The position numbers were made by a program, and so were the translations under genes. A stretch of DNA of 39,511 nucleotides from CAYTWW01 sp043801855. GTDB taxonomy: Archaea > Nanobdellota > Nanobdellia > Woesearchaeales > GW2011-AR15. Below are positions 7,467-15,665 of the stretch, piece after piece (within the stretch, counting starts at the first letter, position 1; each line of letters begins with the position of its first letter). Below the pieces are notes generated by a model. The model had not been told where the DNA came from and ran no database searches. It saw only the letters and a program-made list of their open reading frames with translations. The stretch spans positions 1-39,511 of the forward strand of contig JAZDLQ010000030.1 of NCBI GenBank assembly GCA_043801855.1, written 5' to 3'.

Positions 7467-8276
7467 ATGGCAAATCATAATCTAGGCTTAAAATTATTAG
7501 TTCTAATTTGTCTGATCATTGTTTTTACAGGTTGTGAGGTTATGGTCGAAGATATTATGAAAGCTGTAAAAATATACAAGGAAGCAGAATTACTTGGAAA
7601 ATTTCCACCTTGTCCAAGCGAACGGCCGTACAGAGTTGGCGGAGCTGTTTTTGGGCCCTGCATAAGTGAAGAGGATATGAAAATATATGCTCAGATGAGG
7701 CTTCAGGGGAGCACACCTTACGAAGAAAAAGTGTTTATTCTTAAAACAAAAGCACTGATTTTAGGAAACGAAAAAAATTGCCCAGCTGGCAAACCATATT
7801 ATCATACTAAATTCTTAATTTTCGGAGGAAACTGCTATACTGAAAAAGAATTCTCGCAATTGAATAATTTAGATATTGAAACATGGGAAGAAAAAGAAGA
7901 GGGAAAAACCCGTTTTATAGTAAGCAATGAGTATTGTAAAGATGGCTTTTTGTATGACACCCATAAACACCTGTGCGTTTCAACATCCCAATGCGATTTG
8001 CCGCATACTTTTTTTGATACAAATACAGGAAACTGTGCCTGTGATGAAGGATATAGGATGGTTGAAGGAGAGGGATGCTTAGCTGAACAAGAAAATAAAG
8101 AATGCAAATATGACAGTGATTGTGGCAAGTCTTCCTGTAATGGAAAGAACAAAATTATGCCAAGATGCGATGCTAGGACATACAAGTGCTATACAGAAAC
8201 TGTTGACTGCACTGAGAATTTTGGGGAGAATGCATTTTGTGATAGTGGAACTGTGTTGTGCAAAACAGAAAGATAA
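7467..8276 (+). CDS. Cys-rich secreted lipoprotein of unknown function
   Basis: 269 aa. Signal peptide with lipobox (LLVLICLIIVFTGC, Cys about 23), so it should be anchored outside the cell. The mature part has about 20 cysteines. Two similar N-terminal segments, 'FPPCPSERPYRVGGAVFGPC' and 'NCPAGKPYYHTKFLIFGGNC', look like a duplicated motif; then come EGF-like Cys clusters (CKDGFLYDTHKHLCV, CACDEGYRMVEGEGC) and a C-terminal CKYDSDCGKSSC stretch. No enzyme motif seen. The start has GGGGGT 9 nt upstream as a ribosome site, and TTTATTAAAT further up could be its TATA box. Confidence 0.8.
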   Translation: MANHNLGLKLLVLICLIIVFTGCEVMVEDIMKAVKIYKEAELLGKFPPCPSERPYRVGGAVFGPCISEEDMKIYAQMRLQGSTPYEEKVFILKTKALILGNEKNCPAGKPYYHTKFLIFGGNCYTEKEFSQLNNLDIETWEEKEEGKTRFIVSNEYCKDGFLYDTHKHLCVSTSQCDLPHTFFDTNTGNCACDEGYRMVEGEGCLAEQENKECKYDSDCGKSSCNGKNKIMPRCDARTYKCYTETVDCTENFGENAFCDSGTVLCKTER

Positions 8277-8320
8277 TTTTTGCATTTCTGATTGATTTTT
8301 TATTACGTTTAAGATAAACA

Positions 8321-8330
8321 TTATAAATTT
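8321..8330 (+). promoter_or_regulatory. TATA box of the nfn operon
   Basis: TTATAAATTT centred about 26 nt before the nfnA ATG; leaderless arrangement. Confidence 0.5.
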
Positions 8331-8350
8331 GTTTCTTATTCTTTTGCCTT

Positions 8351-9151
8351 ATGTTTAATATATTGGAAAAGCAAAATCTTAACCAAACAAACATCTTAAT
8401 CAAAGTTGATGCTCCTCTTATTGCAAAAAAAGCAAAACCCGGCCAATTTGTAATGATTAGACTTAATGAAAAGGGAGAGCGAATCCCACTTACTATTGCA
8501 GATAGCGATACTAATTCAATTACATTAGTGTTCCAGCCAGTCGGAAAAACAACTGATGAGCTTGCAAAGTTTGATGTAGGAAATTCAATTCTTGACTTGA
8601 TGGGGCCTCTTGGAACACCTTCGCACATTGAAAAAAAGGGAACTGTTGTTATAGTAGGAGGAGGGCTTGGAATTGCTCCTTGCTATCCTATTGCAAAGGC
8701 GCTAAAAGATGCAGGCAATAAAGTCATTTGCATTTTTGGAGCTAGAAACAAAGAGCTGTTTTTCTGGCTTGAAAAATTTGAGAAAATAACTGATGAAATT
8801 GTTTTATGCACAGATGATGGTTCAGTTGGAATAAAGGGCTTAGTTACAGATGGCCTTAAAAAAATAATTGAAACAGAAAAAATTGACCTTGTTTATGCTA
8901 TCGGGCCTGCTATTATGATGAAGTACGTAACAATTGCCTGCGGAAAAATACCTGTTGTTGCCAGCCTTAACCCAATAATGGTTGACGGAATGGGAATGTG
9001 CGGTGGATGCCGTGTGAAAATAGGAAGCGAAACTAAATTTGCCTGCGTTGACGGACCTGAGTTTGACGGCCATTTAGTTGATTGGGATTCTTTTTTGAAC
9101 AGGTTAAAATCGTATAAGGAGGAAGAACATAAATGCAGGATAGGATATTAA
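8351..9151 (+). CDS. nfnA: Nfn small subunit (ferredoxin-NADP oxidoreductase alpha / sulfide dehydrogenase SudB-like)
   Basis: 266 aa flavoprotein of the ferredoxin-reductase fold. The FAD part has 'GQFVMIRLNEKGERIPLTIAD', the NAD(P) part 'VIVGGGLGIAPCYPIAKAL' and 'IFGARNKELFFW', and near the C-terminus the [2Fe-2S] site: Asp212, Cys217, Cys220 and Cys232 (VDGMGMCGGC and FACVDG). One Asp plus three Cys is the ligand set known for Nfn small subunits. With NfnB it forms a complex that couples NADH, NADPH and ferredoxin pools, in some species by electron bifurcation. Its 3' end overlaps nfnB by 19 nt, which fits one complex made from one mRNA. Confidence 0.92.
   Translation: MFNILEKQNLNQTNILIKVDAPLIAKKAKPGQFVMIRLNEKGERIPLTIADSDTNSITLVFQPVGKTTDELAKFDVGNSILDLMGPLGTPSHIEKKGTVVIVGGGLGIAPCYPIAKALKDAGNKVICIFGARNKELFFWLEKFEKITDEIVLCTDDGSVGIKGLVTDGLKKIIETEKIDLVYAIGPAIMMKYVTIACGKIPVVASLNPIMVDGMGMCGGCRVKIGSETKFACVDGPEFDGHLVDWDSFLNRLKSYKEEEHKCRIGY
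9116..9125 (+). promoter_or_regulatory. Strong Shine-Dalgarno site of nfnB inside nfnA
   Basis: AAGGAGGAAG lies 7 nt before the ATG at 9133 and within the nfnA coding region. It decides the nfnB start over the second ATG at 9151 and implies coupled translation. Confidence 0.7.
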
Positions 9152-10494
9152 TGCCAACTCAGGATCATAAAACAAGGATCAATAATTTTACTGAGGTAAA
9201 CCTTGGGCTAGCAGATGAGCAGGCAATTAATGAAGCAAAAAGATGCCTCCAATGCAAGGTGCCACTTTGCGAGCATGGTTGTCCAGTAAATGTTCCTATT
9301 AAGGATTTTATTAGTCTTATAAGGAATGGAAAAACAACTGAGGCAATAGCAAAAATAAAGGAAAAAAACATGCTTCCCGGAATCTGCGGACGGGTATGCC
9401 CCCAGGAAACGCAATGCGAAGAGAAATGTGTATTAAATAAGGCAAAAAAGCCTATTGCAATTGGCCATCTTGAAAGGTTTTGTGCTGATAATGAAATAAA
9501 AAAACCCGTTGCAAAAATAAAAATAAAAAAGAAAAAAATTGCTGTCGTTGGAAGCGGACCTTCTGGGCTTACATGCGCTGCGCAAAGCGCAATGTTTGGC
9601 CATAATGTAACCATCTTCGAAGCGCTTCATAAACCAGGCGGTGTATTATCATACGGCATTCCTGATTTTCGCTTGCCTAAAAAAATAGTTGACGATGAGA
9701 TAGATTATATAAAATCACTTGGTGTAAAATTTGAATTTAATTCACTTATCGGAAATTTATATACTCTAGATGAATTAAGCAAAGAATTTGACGCTGTATT
9801 TATCGGAACAGGCGCAGGTGTTCCGATAATGCTTAATATTCCTGGTGAAGATTTGATTGGTGTATATTCTGCAAATGAGTTTCTTACTAGAATTAATCTT
9901 ATGAAAGCAGGGTTATTTCCAAAATATGATACACCTATTAAAATCGGAAAAAAAATAATCGTTGTTGGCGGCGGAAATGTTGCACTTGACGCAGCAAGAG
10001 TTGCAAGAAGATTTGGCGCAGAAGTAAGTGTATTGTATCGCAGAAATGAAATTGATATGCCTGCAAGAAGGGAAGAAATAGTACATGCAAAAGAAGAGGG
10101 AATAAATTTTATTTTTTTGTCTGCGCCTATTGAGATAGTTGGAAAAGAGCATATTGAAAAAATTAAATGTATCAAAATGAACTTAATAGAAGATAAAGAA
10201 ACAAAGAAAAATAGGCCGGTTCCGATACCTGGTAGTGAGTTTGAAATTATCTGCGATGAAGTAATTTGTGCTGTTGGAACAACACCAAATAAAACAATCC
10301 AAAGAACTGCAAAAGAAATTTATTATTCAAAGAACGGCGAGATTATAGTTGATTCATCTGGCAAGACTAATCTTCCAAATGTATTTGCAGGTGGAGACAT
10401 TACTTCTGGAAGTGCAACAGTTATCAAAGCTATGGGAGATGGGAAGAGGGCGGCAATAGCAATTAACAAATTACTAGGTGAAATCAGTAAATAA
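9133..10494 (+). CDS. nfnB: Nfn large subunit (NADPH-dependent glutamate synthase beta chain-like)
   Basis: 453 aa. The N-terminal Cys-rich domain (CLQCKVPLCEHGCPVNVPI, then GICGRVCPQETQCEEKC) should bind two [4Fe-4S] clusters. Next are an FAD Rossmann motif (AVVGSGPSGLTCAAQ), an 'GGVLSYGIPDFRLPK' loop, an NAD(P) Rossmann motif (VVGGGNVALDAARVARR) and the C-terminal FAD motif 'NVFAGGDITSGSATVIKAM'. The same fold serves as the glutamate synthase small subunit, but the adjoining nfnA and the absence of a glutamate synthase large subunit favour Nfn. It takes electrons for transfer between NADPH, ferredoxin and, through NfnA, NADH. Confidence 0.93.
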   Translation: MQDRILMPTQDHKTRINNFTEVNLGLADEQAINEAKRCLQCKVPLCEHGCPVNVPIKDFISLIRNGKTTEAIAKIKEKNMLPGICGRVCPQETQCEEKCVLNKAKKPIAIGHLERFCADNEIKKPVAKIKIKKKKIAVVGSGPSGLTCAAQSAMFGHNVTIFEALHKPGGVLSYGIPDFRLPKKIVDDEIDYIKSLGVKFEFNSLIGNLYTLDELSKEFDAVFIGTGAGVPIMLNIPGEDLIGVYSANEFLTRINLMKAGLFPKYDTPIKIGKKIIVVGGGNVALDAARVARRFGAEVSVLYRRNEIDMPARREEIVHAKEEGINFIFLSAPIEIVGKEHIEKIKCIKMNLIEDKETKKNRPVPIPGSEFEIICDEVICAVGTTPNKTIQRTAKEIYYSKNGEIIVDSSGKTNLPNVFAGGDITSGSATVIKAMGDGKRAAIAINKLLGEISK

Positions 10495-10525
10495 AAATAT
10501 AAAGAAAAAAATCTTTTTACAAAAT

Positions 10526-12985
10526 TTACTTTTCTAATTCTTCTTCTTTTTTCTTGATTGCAATTGTTGTTTTAATTACAGTGTCAGGATTAAGCGAGAT
10601 TGAGCCTATACCGCACTCAACTAAAAACTGCGCAAAATCAGGGAAATCGCTTGGCGCCTGGCCGCAGATTCCAATATATTTTCCGCGCCTGTTGCAGACT
10701 TCAATTACTTCTTTAATCAGCTTTTTGACTGCGCCGTTTCTCTCATCATAGACATGCGAGACAAGTTCAGAATCACGATCAACTCCGAGTGTCAACTGAG
10801 TTAAATCATTTGAGCCGATTGAAAATCCATCCAGAACATCAAGGAACTCATCAGCCAAAATTACGTTTGAAGGGATTTCGCACATGCCAATGACCTTTAA
10901 GCCGTTCTCGCCCTTTCTTAGGCCAAACTCTGCCATTGTTGCAATAGTCTTTTTGCACTCTTCAACAGTTCTTGGGAATGGAATCATCACTTCAACATTT
11001 GTTAATCCCATCTCGTTTCGCACTTTTAGAAATGCTTTGCACTCAAGGCCAAATGCCTGCTTGTATTTTGGGTCATAATATCTTGAAGCGCCTCTCCATC
11101 CAATCATCGGATTGTCTTCTTTTGGCTCAAAAGCCTTTCCGCCAAGAAGATTAGCGTATTCATTTGTCTTAAAATCTGACAATCTAACAATTACTTTTTT
11201 AGGATAAAATCCTGCACCAATCATAGCTATTCCTTCAGCCAACCTATCGATAAAATACTTGGATTTATCGCTATAGCCTTGGGTCATCTTTGCTATCTCT
11301 TTTTTGGCATCCATATCTTTCAATTCATCAAAATGCAATAGTGCAAGAGGATGCACTTTAATGTATGAATTTATGATAAATTCTTCTCTTGCAAGCCCAA
11401 CTCCGTCATTTGGAATAAAGGAAGTCTCAAATGCCTGCTCAGGATTTCCAACATTCATCATAATTTTTGTTTTTGGGCGCTTTACATTTGCAAGGTCAGT
11501 TTCTTCAATCTCAAATTTCAAAAGCCCTTTATAGATATAGCCTTCGCTTCCTGAAGAGCAGTCAACAGTAATATCAATTCCGGATTGTATTTTTTCAGTT
11601 CCGTTTGCTGTTCCAACAACACAAGGAATTCCAAGCTCTCTTGAAATAATTGCAGCATGACAAGTTCTGCCGCCTCTGTTTGTAACAATAGCTGAAGCTA
11701 TTTTCATTATTGGCTCCCAATCTGGATCAGTCATTTCTGTAACTAAAACTTCGCCTTTTTCAAATTTATCAATATCATGCACATCACGAATTACGTGTGC
11801 TTTTCCTTTTCCGATCCGTTCTCCAACTGAGTTTCCAGAGATTAATATTTCACTTTTTTCAAGCATCTTATATTTTCTTAGTTTATTATGGTCTGTTCTT
11901 GAATGCACTGTTTCAGGCCTTGCCTGTACCATGAATAATTCACCAGTTACGCCATCTTTTGCCCATTCCATATCCATTGGTTTTAGATATCCGGCTTTTG
12001 CGCTGTAATGGTCTTCAATAATGCAAGCCCATCTTGCAAGTGTTAAGATCTCTTCATCAGTTAATGCAAATTGGTTTCTATGCGTAATATCGACAGGAAC
12101 GTTTTTTGTGACTTCATTGCCGTCATGGCAATATATCATCTTTTTTTCTTTTGAGCCAAGTTTTTTTGTTAAGATTGGCTTAAACCCTTGCATTAATGTT
12201 GGCTTAAAAACATAATATTCATCAGGATTAACTGCTCCCTGTACAATGTTTTCGCCTAGGCCATAAGAGGCAGTTATAAATGCTGCATCCTTAAATCCTG
12301 ATTCTGTATCGATAGAAAACATAACTCCTGAGCATGCTTTGTCGCTTCTAACCATTTTCTGGACACCAATTGAAAGCCCAATTGAGAAATGGTCAAATCC
12401 TTTATCCTGCCTGTATGAAATTGCCCTATTTGTGAATAATGATGCAAAGCATTTCTTGCATGCATCAATCAAAGCCTCATCTCCCTGTATATTTAAGTAA
12501 GTCTCCTGCTGGCCTGCAAATGATGCATCAGGCAAATCTTCAGCTGTTGCTGAACTTCTTACTGCAACATCAACATTTTTAGTATTATGTGCTTTGCAAA
12601 GGTTGCTGTATTGCTCAACAATCTGCGCTTTTAAATCATCTGGAAAATTCGCCTCTCTTATTACCTGGCGAACTTTATTCCCTCGTTCAGAAAGGTTTTT
12701 CATATTTCCTGTATCAAGGTCGCTTAGGATTTGCTTAATATTATCTTTTATACCTGCTTTTTCAATTAAATAATAATAAGCATATGCAGTGATTGCAAAC
12801 CCATTTGGAATCCTTACTCCTTTGGGAGTTAAATTCCTATACATCTCGCCAAGGCTTGCGTTTTTGCCACCAACTATTGGAACGTCTTCGATTCCAAGCT
12901 GGTCAAACCAGAGAACATATGGTTTTTGCGATTTTAGAAATTTTAAGTATTGTTCACGCTCAACATTATTTGAAGTAATATCCAT
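10526..12985 (-). CDS. ppsA: Phosphoenolpyruvate synthase
   Basis: 819 aa, a normal length. It converts pyruvate, ATP and water to PEP, AMP and phosphate, the entry to gluconeogenesis. The N-terminal ATP-binding domain has 'GGKNASLGEMYRNL', 'VRSSATAEDLPDASFAGQQ' and 'MVQARPETV'. The swivelling domain has the phosphohistidine motif GGRTCHAAIISREL (His443). The C-terminal PEP/pyruvate barrel has 'GLAREEFI', 'VRLSDFKTNEYANLLGG', 'SIGSNDLTQLTLGVDRDS' and the catalytic Cys774 in GICGQAPSD. The start is set by a GAGGTGA site 7 nt upstream. A perfect palindrome lies between the likely promoter and this site. Convergent with nfnB. Confidence 0.97.
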   Translation of the reverse strand: MDITSNNVEREQYLKFLKSQKPYVLWFDQLGIEDVPIVGGKNASLGEMYRNLTPKGVRIPNGFAITAYAYYYLIEKAGIKDNIKQILSDLDTGNMKNLSERGNKVRQVIREANFPDDLKAQIVEQYSNLCKAHNTKNVDVAVRSSATAEDLPDASFAGQQETYLNIQGDEALIDACKKCFASLFTNRAISYRQDKGFDHFSIGLSIGVQKMVRSDKACSGVMFSIDTESGFKDAAFITASYGLGENIVQGAVNPDEYYVFKPTLMQGFKPILTKKLGSKEKKMIYCHDGNEVTKNVPVDITHRNQFALTDEEILTLARWACIIEDHYSAKAGYLKPMDMEWAKDGVTGELFMVQARPETVHSRTDHNKLRKYKMLEKSEILISGNSVGERIGKGKAHVIRDVHDIDKFEKGEVLVTEMTDPDWEPIMKIASAIVTNRGGRTCHAAIISRELGIPCVVGTANGTEKIQSGIDITVDCSSGSEGYIYKGLLKFEIEETDLANVKRPKTKIMMNVGNPEQAFETSFIPNDGVGLAREEFIINSYIKVHPLALLHFDELKDMDAKKEIAKMTQGYSDKSKYFIDRLAEGIAMIGAGFYPKKVIVRLSDFKTNEYANLLGGKAFEPKEDNPMIGWRGASRYYDPKYKQAFGLECKAFLKVRNEMGLTNVEVMIPFPRTVEECKKTIATMAEFGLRKGENGLKVIGMCEIPSNVILADEFLDVLDGFSIGSNDLTQLTLGVDRDSELVSHVYDERNGAVKKLIKEVIEVCNRRGKYIGICGQAPSDFPDFAQFLVECGIGSISLNPDTVIKTTIAIKKKEEELEK

Positions 12986-12991
12986 AAAGCT

Positions 12992-12998
12992 TCACCTC
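12992..12998 (-). promoter_or_regulatory. Shine-Dalgarno site of ppsA
   Basis: GAGGTGA on the minus strand, 7 nt before the ATG: a full match to the 3' end of archaeal 16S rRNA. Unlike most first genes in this window, ppsA therefore has a leader. Confidence 0.75.
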
Positions 12999-13012
12999 GT
13001 TTTTTTAATATT

Positions 13013-13029
13013 GTTATTATGATAATAAC
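13013..13029 (-). promoter_or_regulatory. Perfect palindrome in the ppsA leader/promoter, candidate operator
   Basis: GTTATTAT-G-ATAATAAC, two 8-nt arms around one base, lies just downstream of a TATA-like GGATTTATC (about 13036-13044), over the likely transcription start. A dimeric repressor bound here would block initiation. No regulator is identified. Confidence 0.45.
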
Positions 13030-13114
13030 CCCAGATAAATCCATTAGATTACTGTTTAAAAACGTTTGTTATAACTAGAGAATGAAAAAATAGTATATAC
13101 TCTAATCGATAAGT

Positions 13115-13771
13115 CTAGCTAAATATTTTTTCTCTGATTTTATCAATCATGCCTGTTTTTTTAGCGACAATATAAGCGATTACTAGAAATACAATTAAGA
13201 CAGTCATAACTGTTTCTGCTTTGTCAATGTAAAGCGCCATTTTTTCGTAAGTGTCTTTTAAATACCAACCTAACACCGCTAAAAACATGTTTCTTGGAAT
13301 AGTCCCTAAAAAAGTAAAAATGCTAAAGCGCTTAAAATCCATCTTTATTGCGCCAGCCATTCCTGATATGACTGATAATGGCATTATTGGAAGTGCCCTT
13401 AATGCAAACAATGAGAGTTCTTCTTTTTTTCGCTTTTCAAATTTTTTCTTGAATGAAAGTATCTCGCTCCATGAAACGCCAAGAAATTTTTCATACTTAT
13501 CTATTATCGGCTTTCCTCCCCAGTATGCAATCCAATAGATTAGATAACTTCCAATGGTTTGTGCAAGTCCTGCAACTAATGCAATCATGAGCGCATGAAA
13601 AAGTGCGCCTAATAATGTGGTTTCCGTAATTAAAATAAATCCTGCAGCCATAAGAATCAAAGGAGATGGTATTGGGACAATTATTGTCTCGATTATAACG
13701 CCAAGTATTACAGCAGAAATGCCATGTGTTCTCACAAGCTCAATTAGCCAGTTAGTGAATTCAGCGAACAT
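13115..13771 (-). CDS. DedA/VTT-domain membrane protein
   Basis: 218 aa with about five hydrophobic segments. It shows the DedA hallmarks: 'VIIETIIVPIPSPLILMAAGF' near the N-terminus and the 'F..R..PIMPLSVISGMAGAIKMDFKRF' stretch (ALRALPIMPLSVISGMAGA) followed by 'FLGTIPRNMFLAVLGWYL'. Members of this family (SNARE-associated/VTT) include lipid scramblases and carrier-lipid recycling proteins in bacteria; the role in archaea is not settled. It has its own TATA box between it and the upstream CBS gene, so it need not belong to the surface operon. Confidence 0.88.
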   Translation of the reverse strand: MFAEFTNWLIELVRTHGISAVILGVIIETIIVPIPSPLILMAAGFILITETTLLGALFHALMIALVAGLAQTIGSYLIYWIAYWGGKPIIDKYEKFLGVSWSEILSFKKKFEKRKKEELSLFALRALPIMPLSVISGMAGAIKMDFKRFSIFTFLGTIPRNMFLAVLGWYLKDTYEKMALYIDKAETVMTVLIVFLVIAYIVAKKTGMIDKIREKIFS

Positions 13772-13792
13772 AAGAACTAAAGATTTGCTGAA

Positions 13793-13803
13793 TGTATAAA
13801 AAT
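13793..13803 (-). promoter_or_regulatory. TATA box of the DedA-family gene
   Basis: ATTTTTATACA on the minus strand, centred about 27 nt before the ATG at 13771; leaderless arrangement. Confidence 0.5.
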
Positions 13804-13822
13804 GTTTGTCTGCATGCTCTGT

Positions 13823-15661
13823 CTACTCCAGTTCACTTAGATATCTATACATTTCTTCGCACAATTTCTCTTGAGTTAGTATTCCTATTACTTCATCATT
13901 GACAATAACTGGAAAATTATTAAGCTCATGACTCAGCATGAATTCATTAGCCTCAAAAATATTTATGTCAGGATCTATTGTTGTAATTGGCGAACTCATT
14001 TCATTTTCAATTGCATGATTTGTAAAATTCTTGCAGAAATTAGCAAGATTTCTTACATAGTCCTTTATTGTAAAAACACCTACTGGCTTATTGCCTTCTG
14101 TTGCGATTATCATTTTTATATCTTGCTTAAGCATCAATTTTCTAGCTGCTTCAACACTATCGCTTTTCTCTAAATAATACACGTCTTTTGTCAACAAATC
14201 CCTCACTGTATAAAGCCCTGATTCGCTTTTTTGCGCAAAGAATCTTGAAAACCCCTTAAACTCTTTTTGGATGTCATGTAAAGTTATCTGGCCAGTTAAG
14301 TTTTCCTTATATTTTAGTGCAAGCCTTGTGCATTTCTCTTCAAGAAATACTGAAAAAGCGTCCATTATTGTTGCTTCTTGGCTAATGACAAGGGTTTTTT
14401 TTCTCATGAAATGTGAAATATTTAGATCATAAAGCTCTTTATCAAAACCATAGCCAATTTTAAGAAAGTCATGCTCACTTACAACCCCGCGATATGAGCT
14501 GTAATCTACAACAAGATATGTGTCTGTCTTATTTCTTGCAAGAAGGTTTAGCGCATCTACAAACTCAGTGCCTGATGAGATTGTTGATTCTGCGCTTTTA
14601 ATTAGATAACACTGTTTTTTCATAATTTTTCTTGCTGATGCCTTTAATGGATCGATTGTAATATTTGTTGCAACTGCTACAAGAGCCTTGATAACAACTT
14701 TATAAATAAAGACAATAATTTTGATAAGTAAAAAAAGTAAACCAATGGCAAGCACAACATATAAAAAAGACCTGGCGATGATAGCGATCTGTTCGAATAT
14801 TTGTTGCCTTGCATAATCTGACTTAATTTTATCGTATTTTGCATAATCTGTAATAAGATCATATTTAATTAGCACATCCTGCCTGTTATCAATATTTACT
14901 GTTGATTTAATAGACTCAAACTGCAGAAGGGCTTTAGTTGCGGTGCCAGAATAATTCAGCTCAAACTGATAACATGTCTTATTAGACAAGGTTTCTGGTT
15001 TTTTTATCTCTACTTTGTTTGAATGCATTTTTTCTTTTTCATCAGTCCAAAATATTGTTATTGATTCTATTGATGAAGCTATTTTATTCAATTCAGTTAT
15101 TTCGCCTGATATTTTTCCAGGTGTAAATCTAATCAAAGCCTCTGCTGAAACTTGGCCATCATACAATAGTGCTTTTTTATAATCTGACTTTTCTGATGAA
15201 TTTTCTACCCAGTCGTTTTCATTATATTTCTGGTTCGTTTTTACATCTGCATTACTTGAGGCTGTACTTCTCTTGGAAGCAAAGTTCATGTTATTTTCCT
15301 GTGTAATTTCACTAGCTAATAGAAAAATATCTGGTGCATATACTGCGCCTTTACCAGGCGCTGCCATTAATTTTACAAATTTTGAAGCAGCAGTAATTAT
15401 TATCTCGCTTCCTTCTTTTGCATCGATAAAGCCGTTATTAAAAAAATAATATCCTGCATTGTTAGTTTTTTGTGACATTGTTTTAGAAATGCCGCTAGAA
15501 TCAATCCATGAGGCAGTTACACTTATACCTGAAACTGATGCAGTTACATCACCGCCTGTTGAAATTCTGCCGTAAACATAAGTTGGCAATGAAGGCAATT
15601 CAGCTAATGAAATTTGTATTACTAAGAAAATAATCAAAAAATAAGACAATTGTTTTTTCAT
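13823..15661 (-). CDS. Transmembrane protein with surface ectodomain and four CBS domains
   Basis: 612 aa from the chosen start (MKKQLSYFLIIFLVIQISLAE). A 15-residue longer start is possible, but it would place residues before a clean signal peptide and inside the preceding gene. Order: signal peptide 1-20; ectodomain about 21-290, whose first part (LPTYVYGRISTGGDVTASV, and FFNNGFIDAKEG at about 73-84) is related to a module of the giant protein upstream; membrane segment(s) about 293-330; then two tandem CBS pairs, about 350-612, with 'TYLVVDYSSYRGVVSEHDFL', 'RLALKYKENLTGQITLHDI', 'MIIATEGNKPVGVFTIKDYV' and 'FPVIVNDEVIGILTQEKLC'. CBS pairs bind adenosine nucleotides. Last gene of the operon, 4 nt after the giant gene's stop. 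Its layout suggests coupling between surface and cytosol; no output domain is present. Confidence 0.88.
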   Translation of the reverse strand: MKKQLSYFLIIFLVIQISLAELPSLPTYVYGRISTGGDVTASVSGISVTASWIDSSGISKTMSQKTNNAGYYFFNNGFIDAKEGSEIIITAASKFVKLMAAPGKGAVYAPDIFLLASEITQENNMNFASKRSTASSNADVKTNQKYNENDWVENSSEKSDYKKALLYDGQVSAEALIRFTPGKISGEITELNKIASSIESITIFWTDEKEKMHSNKVEIKKPETLSNKTCYQFELNYSGTATKALLQFESIKSTVNIDNRQDVLIKYDLITDYAKYDKIKSDYARQQIFEQIAIIARSFLYVVLAIGLLFLLIKIIVFIYKVVIKALVAVATNITIDPLKASARKIMKKQCYLIKSAESTISSGTEFVDALNLLARNKTDTYLVVDYSSYRGVVSEHDFLKIGYGFDKELYDLNISHFMRKKTLVISQEATIMDAFSVFLEEKCTRLALKYKENLTGQITLHDIQKEFKGFSRFFAQKSESGLYTVRDLLTKDVYYLEKSDSVEAARKLMLKQDIKMIIATEGNKPVGVFTIKDYVRNLANFCKNFTNHAIENEMSSPITTIDPDINIFEANEFMLSHELNNFPVIVNDEVIGILTQEKLCEEMYRYLSELE

Positions 15662-15665
15662 GTTA

